Made by a program: the position numbers and the translations under genes
Assembly: GCA_946403075.1 (NCBI GenBank)
Contig: CAMIYN010000023.1
Location: 1-35,064, forward strand
Origin: an uncultured Lachnospiraceae bacterium
GTDB lineage: Bacteria > Bacillota > Clostridia > Lachnospirales > Lachnospiraceae
Length of the DNA stretch: 35,064 nucleotides
Direction: 5' to 3'
Shown here: positions 26,947 through 35,003 of the stretch, piece after piece
How the letters are laid out: the number at the start of each line of letters is the position of its first letter
Numbering within the stretch: the stretch's first letter is position 1
Notes under the pieces: model-generated
What the model saw: only the letters and a program-made list of their open reading frames with translations
Databases searched by the model: none
What the model was told of the DNA's origin: nothing

Positions 26947-26975
26947 TTGACTAATATTAAAACTAATGATACTAT
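26947..26975 (+). promoter_or_regulatory. Candidate promoter of the glycosyltransferase-uvrA operon
   Basis: TTGACT (26947-26952), a 17-bp spacer and TACTAT (26970-26975), starting right behind the divIC terminator. The leader would be about 95 nt. Confidence 0.55.
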
Positions 26976-27074
26976 AATTATGGTGAAATGATTGTGTGTG
27001 GGATAAGCACCAAATTGTTAAGGTATTTTTTTGATATTTTTATAAAACTATATAGGAGATTTAATTAATTTAAA

Positions 27075-28010
27075 ATGGAAACAATAGATATAGTAATTCC
27101 TTGTAAAAATGAAGAAACAAATATTTATAATATTTACAATGAATTAAAAAAACAAGAGAGTAGACTGAGAAGTGAATATGATGTAGATTTTAACATTATA
27201 TTTGTTGATGATGGTTCAACTGACAATACAATAAAAATAATAAAAAGTTTAAGTGTAGAAAATAAAAATGTTAAATATATATTTTTTTCAAAAAACTTTG
27301 GGAAGGAATCAGCGATTTTTGCAGGACTCAAAAAAAGTAATAAAGAATTTACAATACTTATGGATTGCGATATGCAAGATCCACCAGAATTAATAATTGA
27401 TATGTATAAAGCTGTAAAACTAAATAATTATGATGCTTGTGGAACGAGAAGGGTTAGTAGAGATGGAGAGCCGAAGATTAGGTCTTTTTTTTCTAATATG
27501 TTTTATTATTTTTTTAATCTTATGACAAATCTAAATTTGCCTAATGGAGCGAGAGACTTTTGCATAATGACTAAAAAATTTAAAGATGCAATTATCGAAA
27601 ATTCTGAAAGGAATAGGTTTTTCAAGGGTCTATTTTGTAGTGTTGGATTTAATATAAAATGGATAGAGTTTAAAAATGTTAAAAGATTTGCAGGCGAAAC
27701 AAAGTGGAGTTTTTATAAATTATTTTTGTATTCAATAGATGGACTAACTTCTTTTAGCAGTGCTCCTATTTTTATTTCATCAATCATAGGTGTTATGTGC
27801 TGTCTCATTTCTTTTATGTTTTTAATTTTTATAATAATTAGGGCTATGCTATTTGGCGATAGAGTTATAGGTTGGCCATCTCTTGTGGCAATAATTCTAT
27901 TTTTCAATGGATTGCAATTTTTATTTATAGGAATTATTGGAATTTATATATCAAAAAACTATGTTGAGTTAAAAAATAGACCATTATATTTTATTAAAGA
28001 AGAATTATAA
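27075..28010 (+). CDS. Family 2 glycosyltransferase, membrane-bound (GtrB/DPM1-like)
   Basis: A 311-residue GT-A transferase with two C-terminal membrane helices, the layout of polyprenyl-phosphate sugar transferases. Motifs: VIPCKNEETNI, VDDGSTDN, the metal-binding DxD type MDCDMQDPPE, and NGARDFCIM before the amphipathic helix KRFAGETKWSFYKLF. Helices are at about 228-255 and 265-292. It probably moves a sugar from a nucleotide donor to undecaprenyl phosphate; sugar and acceptor are unknown. The AGGAGA site is 15 bases from the ATG, unusually far, but an in-frame stop codon at 27066 rules out an earlier start. The stop codon is 13 bp before uvrA. Confidence 0.88.
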   Translation: METIDIVIPCKNEETNIYNIYNELKKQESRLRSEYDVDFNIIFVDDGSTDNTIKIIKSLSVENKNVKYIFFSKNFGKESAIFAGLKKSNKEFTILMDCDMQDPPELIIDMYKAVKLNNYDACGTRRVSRDGEPKIRSFFSNMFYYFFNLMTNLNLPNGARDFCIMTKKFKDAIIENSERNRFFKGLFCSVGFNIKWIEFKNVKRFAGETKWSFYKLFLYSIDGLTSFSSAPIFISSIIGVMCCLISFMFLIFIIIRAMLFGDRVIGWPSLVAIILFFNGLQFLFIGIIGIYISKNYVELKNRPLYFIKEEL

Positions 28011-28023
28011 TTTTGAGGGATGT

Positions 28024-30864
28024 ATGGATAAAAAAAATACAAATGAAGAGTTTATAAAAGTTAGGGGTGCGAGTGAACATAATTTAAAAAATATTGATGT
28101 AGATATACCGAGAAATAAATTAGTTGTTTTGACAGGTGTATCTGGAAGTGGAAAGAGTAGTTTGGCATTTGATACAATTTTTGCAGAGGGGCAGAGAAGA
28201 TATATGGAGTCATTATCTTCATATGCTAGACAATTTTTAGGTCAGATGGAAAAACCAAAAGTTACAAGCATTACTGGTTTATCACCTGCAATTTCTATAG
28301 ACCAAAAGTCTACAAATAGAAATCCAAGGTCTACTGTTGGAACTGTTACAGAAATATATGATTATTTAAGATTATTATTCGCAAGGATTGGAATTCCACA
28401 TTGCCCTAAATGTGGGAAAGAAATAAGAAAACAAACTGTTGATGAAATAGTTGATAGCATAATGAATTTGAAAATTGGAACCAAAATTCAATTAATTGCA
28501 CTTGTAGTTCGTGGCAAAAAAGGGAGACATGAAAAAATATTTGAATCTGCAAAAAAATCTGGTTTTGTTCATATTAGGGTAGATGGAATACTTTATGACA
28601 TAAATGAAGAAATAAATCTCGATAAAAACATTAAACATGATATTGAAATCATTGTGGATAGATTGGTCATAAAAGAGGGTATAGAAAAGAGATTGACTGA
28701 TAGTATTGAAACTGTTTTTAAAATTTCAAATGGATTATTGCAAGTTGATGTAATAGATGGAAAACCTTTAAATTTTAGTCAAAATTTATCATGCCCTGAT
28801 TGTGAGATTAGTATAGAAGAAATCGAGCCAAGGTCTTTTTCTTTTAATAACCCATTTGGTGCCTGCCCTGATTGCTTGGGATTAGGCTATAAGCAAGAAT
28901 TTAGCGAAAATTTAATGATACCAGATGAAAATCTTTCTATAAACGAGGGAGCAATAGTAGTGCCGGGTTGGCAGTCTTGCAATAAAGATGGTAGTTATAC
29001 TAATGCAGTATTAAAATCATTGTGTAAAAAATATAATTTTGATTTAGATACTCCATTTAATAAATATCCTAAAAAAATAAGGAATATAATTTTATATGGC
29101 ACAGGGGATGAAACTTTAAGAGTTAGATATCAATCCCAGTGGGCTAATAGTAAAAATACATATGAAGTAATGTATGAAGGCTTGATTGAAAATGTAAAGA
29201 GAAGATATATGGAAGCATCTGATGCAGTTAAGCAAGAATATGAAAATTATATGGAAATATCAGAGTGTGCTACTTGCCACGGACAGAGATTAAAAAAGAG
29301 TTCTCTTGCTGTCACGATACAAAATCAAAATATTGCTGATGTATGTAGTTTATCAATAGAAGATTTTTATATATGGATTACAAATCTTAAATTAACCTCA
29401 ATACAAGAAAAAATTGGAGAATTGGTAATTAGAGAAATAAAAGCTAGAACAAAATTTTTGATTGATGTGGGGCTTGGTTATTTATCGTTTAGCAGAATGG
29501 CAAATACTTTGAGTGGTGGAGAATCACAGAGAATAAGACTTGCTACACAAATAGGGACAGGTTTGGTTGGTGTAGCATATATTTTGGATGAGCCATCAAT
29601 AGGTTTACATCAAAGGGATAATGATAAATTAATTAGTACTTTGAAATATCTAAGAGATCTCGGGAATTCGGTTATAGTAGTTGAGCATGATGAAGACACA
29701 ATTAGAAATTCTGATTTTATAGTTGACATAGGACCATATGCAGGGGTAAATGGTGGCGAAGTGATAGCTACTGGAAATGTTTTAGATATTTGCAAATCAA
29801 AAAAAAGTATAACTGCAAAATATTTGACAGGTGAAATTAAAATTCCTGTAAATGAAGAGAGAAGAGAGCCAAAAGGATTTATTGAAATAAAAGGTGCAAG
29901 AGAAAATAATTTAAAAAATATTGATGTAAAAATTCCTCTTGGTGTGTTTACTTGTGTGACAGGAGTTTCTGGCAGTGGAAAATCAAGTTTGATAAATGAA
30001 ATATTATATAAATCATTGTCAAAAACATTAAATAAAGCAAAAAATATTCCAGGAAAATATAATAAAATTGTTGGGGTTGAAAAATTAGATAAGATAATAA
30101 TGATAGACCAAAGCCCTATTGGTAAAACTCCAAGAAGTAATCCTGCTACATATACAGGAGTTTATGATAATATTAGAGATTTATTTGCAAGTACAAAAGA
30201 TGCAAGAGAGAGGGGGTATACAAAAGGTAGATTTTCTTTTAATCTAAAAGGTGGAAGATGTGAGGCTTGTCAAGGTGATGGAATAGTGAAAATAGAAATG
30301 CACTTTTTACCTGATGTTTATGTCCCTTGTGATGTGTGTCATGGGAAAAAGTATAATAGGGAAACATTAGAAGTAAAATATAAAGATAAAAATATTTTTG
30401 ATATATTAGATATGACAGTTGATGAAGCTTGTGAGTTTTTTAAAAATATTCCAAACATATATAAATATTTAATTACTTTAAAAGATGTAGGGCTTGGTTA
30501 TATTAAATTGGGACAACCATCTACCGAATTAAGTGGTGGAGAAGCACAGAGAATTAAACTTGCAACAGAATTATCAAAGAGAGCTACAGGGAAAACGATA
30601 TATGTATTGGACGAACCTACGACAGGACTTCATTTTTATGATGTTCATAAATTAGTTGATATCTTACAAAGGTTAACAGAAAGTGGTAATACAGTGGTTG
30701 TAATAGAACATAATCTTGATGTGATAAAGACAGCAGATTATATAATTGATTTAGGTCCTGAGAGTGGAGATAAGGGTGGAGAAATTGTGGCGATAGGAAA
30801 ACCAGAAGAAATTATAAATAATAAAAAATCATATACAGGTATGTATTTAAAGAAAATGTTATAA
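28024..30864 (+). CDS. uvrA: Excinuclease ABC subunit A
   Basis: DNA damage sensor of nucleotide excision repair, 946 residues, full length. Two ABC modules: Walker A GVSGSGKSS at about residue 38 and again near 647; signatures LSGGESQR (about 495) and LSGGEAQR (about 835); and the ILDEPSIGLH and VLDEPTTGLH Walker B segments. Zinc-binding cysteines are present in CPKCGKEI, in the CPDC pairs of the first module, and in CEACQGDG with CDVCHGKK of the second. uvrB and uvrC, its usual partners, are not in this window; instead it lies between two glycosyltransferase genes with gaps of 13 and 18 bp. Confidence 0.98.
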   Translation: MDKKNTNEEFIKVRGASEHNLKNIDVDIPRNKLVVLTGVSGSGKSSLAFDTIFAEGQRRYMESLSSYARQFLGQMEKPKVTSITGLSPAISIDQKSTNRNPRSTVGTVTEIYDYLRLLFARIGIPHCPKCGKEIRKQTVDEIVDSIMNLKIGTKIQLIALVVRGKKGRHEKIFESAKKSGFVHIRVDGILYDINEEINLDKNIKHDIEIIVDRLVIKEGIEKRLTDSIETVFKISNGLLQVDVIDGKPLNFSQNLSCPDCEISIEEIEPRSFSFNNPFGACPDCLGLGYKQEFSENLMIPDENLSINEGAIVVPGWQSCNKDGSYTNAVLKSLCKKYNFDLDTPFNKYPKKIRNIILYGTGDETLRVRYQSQWANSKNTYEVMYEGLIENVKRRYMEASDAVKQEYENYMEISECATCHGQRLKKSSLAVTIQNQNIADVCSLSIEDFYIWITNLKLTSIQEKIGELVIREIKARTKFLIDVGLGYLSFSRMANTLSGGESQRIRLATQIGTGLVGVAYILDEPSIGLHQRDNDKLISTLKYLRDLGNSVIVVEHDEDTIRNSDFIVDIGPYAGVNGGEVIATGNVLDICKSKKSITAKYLTGEIKIPVNEERREPKGFIEIKGARENNLKNIDVKIPLGVFTCVTGVSGSGKSSLINEILYKSLSKTLNKAKNIPGKYNKIVGVEKLDKIIMIDQSPIGKTPRSNPATYTGVYDNIRDLFASTKDARERGYTKGRFSFNLKGGRCEACQGDGIVKIEMHFLPDVYVPCDVCHGKKYNRETLEVKYKDKNIFDILDMTVDEACEFFKNIPNIYKYLITLKDVGLGYIKLGQPSTELSGGEAQRIKLATELSKRATGKTIYVLDEPTTGLHFYDVHKLVDILQRLTESGNTVVVIEHNLDVIKTADYIIDLGPESGDKGGEIVAIGKPEEIINNKKSYTGMYLKKML

Positions 30865-30882
30865 AAAAATTGGAGATTTTTT

Positions 30883-31836
30883 ATGATAGAAGTTGCAGTT
30901 TTAATACCTACATATAATGAAGGTTTGACAATTAGGAAAGTTGTTAGTGATTTTTCAAAAAAATTAAGTAAAAATGATAGAATTTTTGTTTATAACAATA
31001 ATTCAACTGATAACACAGTGTCTATATTAAATGAAATGAAGCAAGAAAAAGAATTTTGTGATATTTTGATTATAAAAAATGAATATGAGCAAGGTAAAGG
31101 CAATGTAATAAGGAGAATGTTTAGAGAGATAGATGCCAAATATTATGTTTTAGTAGATGCAGATGATACATATTCTGCTGATGATTTAGATAAATTACTA
31201 AATTTAGTAAAGTATGAAAATGTAGATATGGCAGTAGGGGATAGATTATCATCAACATATTTTAGTGAAAACAAGAGAGCATTTCATAATCTTGGAAATA
31301 ATTTAGTCAAGTTTTTTATTAATCTAATTTTTCATACTGATGTAAAAGATATAATGACTGGATATAGATGCATGAGTTATAATTTTGTAAAAACTTTTCC
31401 AGTTATGTCAAAGGGATTTGAGATAGAAACAGAGATGACTATACATGCACTTCAATATAATATGTCAGTTAAAACTGTTGTTATAAAATATAAAGATAGT
31501 ATTGAAGGCAGTGTGTCAAAATTAAATACATATACTGATGGAATAAAGGTATTATTTACAATTTTTAGATTATATAAAAATAATAAGCCTTTTTCTTTTT
31601 TTGGAGTTTTAAGTATTATTTTATTAATATTTTTTATGATTTTATTTATACCAATTTTTATAAATTTTTTAAATGTTGGCTTGGTTTTTAAAATTCCAAC
31701 TTTAATTATTAGTAGTATAGTTTTGGTAATCTCTATTATAACTTTTTTTACAGGTGTGATATTACAAAGTATATCAGAAGAGAGCAAAAAAAATTTTGAA
31801 TTTAAATTAAATATATTGAGTAGACTAAATAAATAA
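30883..31836 (+). CDS. Family 2 glycosyltransferase with C-terminal membrane helices
   Basis: A 317-residue GT-A transferase. Motifs: VLIPTYNEGLTIRKV, YNNNSTDNT, the DxD segment LVDADDTYSADD, and MTGYRCMSYNFVKTFP, typical of dolichol-phosphate-mannose-synthase-like bacterial enzymes. Two hydrophobic helices lie at about 242-265 and 272-300. It differs clearly from the glycosyltransferase at 27075, so it is not a recent duplicate. It ends the uvrA operon; donor and acceptor are unknown. Confidence 0.87.
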   Translation: MIEVAVLIPTYNEGLTIRKVVSDFSKKLSKNDRIFVYNNNSTDNTVSILNEMKQEKEFCDILIIKNEYEQGKGNVIRRMFREIDAKYYVLVDADDTYSADDLDKLLNLVKYENVDMAVGDRLSSTYFSENKRAFHNLGNNLVKFFINLIFHTDVKDIMTGYRCMSYNFVKTFPVMSKGFEIETEMTIHALQYNMSVKTVVIKYKDSIEGSVSKLNTYTDGIKVLFTIFRLYKNNKPFSFFGVLSIILLIFFMILFIPIFINFLNVGLVFKIPTLIISSIVLVISIITFFTGVILQSISEESKKNFEFKLNILSRLNK

Positions 31837-31867
31837 TTTATTATATAATTTTAAAAATAAATTAATA

Positions 31868-31965
31868 AACCTCTAATTAATAAAAAATTTTATATAAGGT
31901 TTGTTGTGGAGCCTATATAAATTAATATTTTTTAAAAAATTGTGAAATGCATTTTAATAGAGGTT
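31868..31965. repeat. 98-bp imperfect inverted repeat
   Basis: The ends are a perfect 8-bp inverted pair, AACCTCTA (31868-31875) and TAGAGGTT (31958-31965). Inside, TATATAAGG and CCTATATA near the centre and AT-rich arms between also pair imperfectly, so the whole could fold as one long hairpin. No T-tract follows directly. It could be a leader structure for the next gene or a small palindromic element. Confidence 0.5.
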
Positions 31966-31993
31966 CTTTAAAATAATACTATAGGAGGATTTT

Positions 31994-32395
31994 ATGGACG
32001 GGAAAAATAAAGTTTATAATTTTTTAAATGAGGTAAAAACTTATTATATTGCAACCATTGAGGGAAATAAGCCACATGTTAGGCCTTTTGGGACAATTTT
32101 ATTATTTAATGATAAACTCTATATTCAAACAGGAAAGGGTAAGAAAATCGTTGAACAAATTAGATTAAATCCTAATGTTGAGATTTGTGCCTTTGATGGA
32201 AAGAGTTGGGTAAGAATTTCTGCCGAACTTGTAAGTGATAACAATTATGAAGCTAAAGTTAAAATGCTTGAAAAGATGCCTGAATTAAAATCGATGTATT
32301 CTGCTGATAATGATAGTATGGAATTGTTTTATTTAAAAAATGCTACTGCTACATTTAGTTCATTTACGAGTGAAGCAGAAGTTATAGAGTTTTAA
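31994..32395 (+). CDS. Pyridoxamine 5'-phosphate oxidase-like flavin-binding protein
   Basis: A 133-residue split-barrel protein. The pattern is TYYIATIEGNKPHVRPFGTI, then LYIQTGKGKKIVEQIRLNPNVEIC, then WVRISAELV and MYSADNDSMELFYL, as in small FMN-binding proteins of the PNPOx superfamily found in anaerobes. The substrate is unknown; true PdxH function is unlikely at this length. AGGAGG lies 7 bases before the ATG. It appears to be monocistronic. Confidence 0.85.
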   Translation: MDGKNKVYNFLNEVKTYYIATIEGNKPHVRPFGTILLFNDKLYIQTGKGKKIVEQIRLNPNVEICAFDGKSWVRISAELVSDNNYEAKVKMLEKMPELKSMYSADNDSMELFYLKNATATFSSFTSEAEVIEF

Positions 32396-32427
32396 TTTTT
32401 ATATTAAATATTTTTAATTAAATTATT

Positions 32428-32577
32428 ATGGAGATTAAAAAAAATGAAAGAATTAAAAAAAGATTTATCAAATTTTTAAAAAATGATAATAATGAAATTT
32501 ATGAATTACTTGAGAATTTATCAAAAAATATGGTATTGATTTTATTAAAAAAAATATGTTTTTCATTAAATTTATAA
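32428..32577 (+). CDS. Doubtful small ORF, 49 aa
   Basis: An open frame of 49 codons starting MEIKKNERIKKRFIKFLKND, basic, with no Shine-Dalgarno site. It overlaps another small frame (32556-32672) by 22 bp. The two may be pieces of one decayed gene. No family recognised. Confidence 0.2.
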   Translation: MEIKKNERIKKRFIKFLKNDNNEIYELLENLSKNMVLILLKKICFSLNL

Positions 32578-32672
32578 TTTTTTTTAAATTATTTGAAAAA
32601 TTTATAACTGTTTTGATTACTTTGATATTTATGTTTTTAATGATTTTAATGATGATGCTTTTTATAAAATAA
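32556..32672 (+). CDS. Doubtful small hydrophobic ORF, 38 aa
   Basis: An open frame that would encode a very hydrophobic peptide (MFFIKFIIFFKLFEKF, then a Leu/Ile/Met-rich segment) able to cross a membrane once. It has no ribosome binding site, and AT-rich DNA gives such peptides by chance. It ends 15 bp before the glutathione peroxidase gene. Confidence 0.18.
   Translation: MFFIKFIIFFKLFEKFITVLITLIFMFLMILMMMLFIK
32622..32650 (+). promoter_or_regulatory. Candidate promoter of the glutathione peroxidase gene
   Basis: TTGATA (32622-32627), a 17-bp spacer and TTTAAT (32645-32650), followed by AAGGAGG before the ATG at 32688. Confidence 0.45.
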
Positions 32673-32687
32673 TAAGGAGGGTTAATT

Positions 32688-33227
32688 ATGATTTATGATT
32701 ACAAAGTTATGACAAGAGATGGAAGTGAATTGAGTTTAAGTGAGTATAAAGGAAAAGTAATAATGATTGTAAATACTGCTACAGGTTGTGGATTTACACC
32801 ACAATATGCTCCAATAGAGCAAATGTATAAAGACTATCATGCCAAGGGGCTTGAGATTTTAGATATACCTTGCAACCAATTTGGTGGGCAAGCACCAGGT
32901 AGCGATGATGAGATACATGAATTTTGCACTTTACATTATAATACTACTTTCCCACAGATGAAAAAATCTGATGTAAATGGTGAAAATGAATTGCCATTAT
33001 ATACTTATTTAAAATCTGAAATTGGATTTAAGGGTTTTGGGGATAGTGAGATGGCAAAAAAATTAAATGAAATGTTTTCAAAAATGAATCCTGATTGGGA
33101 TAAAGGCCCAAGCATAAAATGGAATTTTACAAAATTTATAGTTGATAGAAATGGAAAAGTAGTAGAGAGATTTGAACCAACAGCAGATATGAAGGATGTA
33201 GAAAATTGTATAAAATCACTACTTTAA
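32688..33227 (+). CDS. Glutathione peroxidase family protein (Cys type)
   Basis: Thiol peroxidase of 179 residues. The peroxidatic residue is Cys34 in NTATGCGFTPQY, where selenoprotein relatives have selenocysteine. Other family motifs are DIPCNQFGGQAPGSDDEI, with a second cysteine, and IKWNFTKFIVDRNGKVVERF with the active-site Trp and Asn. Bacterial Cys forms usually take electrons from thioredoxin rather than glutathione. A strong AAGGAGG site precedes it; the GC-rich repeat cluster begins within ten bases of its stop codon. Confidence 0.93.
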   Translation: MIYDYKVMTRDGSELSLSEYKGKVIMIVNTATGCGFTPQYAPIEQMYKDYHAKGLEILDIPCNQFGGQAPGSDDEIHEFCTLHYNTTFPQMKKSDVNGENELPLYTYLKSEIGFKGFGDSEMAKKLNEMFSKMNPDWDKGPSIKWNFTKFIVDRNGKVVERFEPTADMKDVENCIKSLL

Positions 33228-33235
33228 TGTTGTTT

Positions 33236-33770
33236 GTAGTGGCGAACCATTAAAAGGTAGGGGCGAAGCACCGCGAGCCCGTTTGCAATACAGTAGTGGT
33301 AGTCGTAGTGGCGAACCATTAAAAGGTAGGGGCGAAGCAATGCGAGCCCGAAGCAATACAGTAGTGTTAGTCGTAGTGGCGAACCATTAAAAAGGTAGGG
33401 GCGAAGCACCGCGAGCCCGAAGCAATACAGTAGTGGTAGTCGTAGTGGCAAACCATTAAAAGGTAGGGGCGAAGCACCGCGAGCCCAAAGCAATACAGTA
33501 GTGGTAGTCGTAGTGGCGAACCATTAAAAGGTAGGGGCGAAGCACCGCGAGCCCGAAGCAATATAGTAGTGTTAGTCGTAGTGGCGAACCATTAAAAGGT
33601 AGGGGCGAAGCCCCCCGTGCCCGTCGCAAGACAGTAGCTAAAGTTGTAGGGGCGAAGCACCGCGAGCCCATAGCAAGAAAGTAGAGTTAGTTGTAGGGCG
33701 AAGCCCCCGTGCCCTAATGAGAGATTTTAGTGGTTCGCACTTATGATGGCAACGATGTTTTATCCCTACA
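33236..33770 (+). repeat. GC-rich tandem repeat cluster, 68-bp units
   Basis: Six near-identical units of 68-69 bp start at 33236, 33305, 33373, 33442, 33510 and 33578. Each has a 21-bp part beginning GTAGTGGCGAACCATT and a 47-bp part beginning GTAGGGGCGAAGCACCGCGA and ending near GTAGTC. The next copy (33646-33692) is exactly the 47-bp part alone, then a partial copy (33693 to about 33715) and an inverted fragment (TAGTGGTTCGCAC, about 33728 onward). Differences are point changes or one-base length changes. The cluster is much richer in GC than all genes around it and contains GGGC/GCCC inverted pairs. It encodes no credible protein. Confidence 0.92.
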
Positions 33771-33818
33771 AATTAAAAAATATGGAGGTTATGTAATTTT
33801 ATATTACAAATATGGAGT

Positions 33819-34592
33819 ATGAAAAGATTAATAGTTATTTTATTTATAATTATTAGCATTTGTGGATGTGCTAATAGTAATAGCAATGTAGATATCTATG
33901 AAAAAGTTATGAAGGAAGGAATAATAAATATTGCTATGGAGGGGACTTGGAGTCCTTGGACATATCACGATGAGAATAATAATCTGGTGGGTTTTGACAC
34001 AGAGATAGGAGAAGAAATAGGAAAGAGACTTGGTGTTACGGTTAATTTTGTAGAAGGAGAATGGGATGGTCTCCTTGCTGGTCTTTCAGTTGGTAGGTAT
34101 GATGTAATGATAAATGGTATAGATATTACAGAAGAGAGAAAAAAAAGTTATGATTTTAGTAATCCCTATGCATATATGAGGACTGCAATTATTGTAAATA
34201 AAGATAATGATTATATAAAATCATTTGATGATTTAAAAGGATATAAAACTGCGAATACAATTTCAAGCACATATGCACAAGTCGCTGAAAAATTTGGGGC
34301 AGAAGTTATAGCTGTTGATGATTTAACACAGACTTTTGAACTCTTGGAACAAAATAGAGTTGATGCCACATTAAATGCAGAAGTGACATATTATGACTAT
34401 GTAAAAACCCAAAATGATGAAAAAATAAAAATTGCTGCACTTAGTGATGAAGCAAACCTTGTAGGAATAGCAGTAAAAAGAGGAAATAAAAAAATGGTTG
34501 ATGCAATAAATGAGATATTAAATGAAATGAAAAGTGATGGGACTTTAAAAGATTTATCTTTAAAATATTTTGGGGTAGATGTGACAAAATAA
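33819..34592 (+). CDS. Amino acid ABC transporter substrate-binding lipoprotein
   Basis: Extracellular solute-binding protein of family 3, 257 residues. The signal MKRLIVILFIIISICGC has a lipobox with Cys17. The mature part shows GTWSPWTYHDENNNLVGFDT, VEGEWDGLLAGLSVGRYDVM and the signature GIDITEERKKSYDFSNPY, followed by RTAIIV and the second-lobe segment DLKGYKTANTISSTYAQ. The ligand is probably a polar amino acid. No permease or ATPase gene follows: a terminator comes at 34769, so it is an orphan receptor here. A GGAG lies very close to the ATG; a better GGAGG is 27 bases upstream. Copies of one GC-rich repeat family lie on both sides. Confidence 0.92.
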   Translation: MKRLIVILFIIISICGCANSNSNVDIYEKVMKEGIINIAMEGTWSPWTYHDENNNLVGFDTEIGEEIGKRLGVTVNFVEGEWDGLLAGLSVGRYDVMINGIDITEERKKSYDFSNPYAYMRTAIIVNKDNDYIKSFDDLKGYKTANTISSTYAQVAEKFGAEVIAVDDLTQTFELLEQNRVDATLNAEVTYYDYVKTQNDEKIKIAALSDEANLVGIAVKRGNKKMVDAINEILNEMKSDGTLKDLSLKYFGVDVTK

Positions 34593-34768
34593 AATATGAA
34601 AACTTCTAATAATATTAATTTTAAAAATTTAAGTTTGAAAACTATCCATTATTAGAGATTGCATAAAAAAAGAATTGATTAAAAAGTATATTTGAAATAT
34701 AGTGATTAATAGTTTTAATAGAATTAATAAGATATTAATATACCATTAATCTTTATATAGTTATTTAT

Positions 34769-34800
34769 AAACTAAAACTCAATAAGGTTTTAGTTTTTTT
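34769..34800 (+). terminator. Terminator after the solute-binding protein gene
   Basis: AAACTAAAAC (34769-34778) pairs perfectly with GTTTTAGTTT (34787-34796) around an 8-base loop, followed by T residues. The 176 bp between the stop codon and this hairpin hold nothing I recognise. Confidence 0.8.
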
Positions 34801-34848
34801 GTATTCAAAATTTTTTTATGGATATGTGCTGGCATGTCAATAGACAGG

Positions 34849-35003
34849 TCGCCCTACGATTAACTCTAATGTCTTGCGACGGGCTCGTTTAGGGCTCCCA
34901 GTGGTTCGCCCCTACGGCTAACACTACTATCTTGCTGCGGGCTCGTTTAGGGCTCCCACTGGTTCGCCCCTACGGCCCCTACATTTTTTAGTTCGCCCTT
35001 ACA
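34849..35003 (-). repeat. GC-rich repeat cluster, inverted relative to the first
   Basis: Read on the minus strand, two units with a 57-58-bp period (plus-strand edges at 34849, 34906 and 34964) begin GTAGGGGCGAACCA, continue with GGGAGCCC and GAGCCCG, then GCAAGA and a GTTA-containing end, with a partial copy at 34964-35003. They share the GTAGGGGCGAA start, the GAGCCCG core and the GCAA.A..(A/T)TAG.GTTA end with the cluster at 33236-33770, but lie in the opposite orientation. The remaining bases to 35064 show nothing I recognise. Confidence 0.85.

Noticed and set aside
26988-27068. 26-codon upstream ORF before the first glycosyltransferase gene
   Set aside because: The only Shine-Dalgarno-like bases are two nucleotides from the ATG, and the peptide shows no attenuator or leader-peptide codon bias.
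33224-33671. Three overlapping minus-strand frames of 64-89 codons across the GC-rich repeats
   Set aside because: They are periodic translations of the 68-bp repeat with no ribosome binding sites; their proline- and leucine-rich repeats follow from the DNA repeat.
33236-33715. The 68-bp repeats as a second CRISPR array
   Set aside because: The whole unit is conserved, with no variable spacer between repeats, and units differ only by point changes. This is a tandem repeat.
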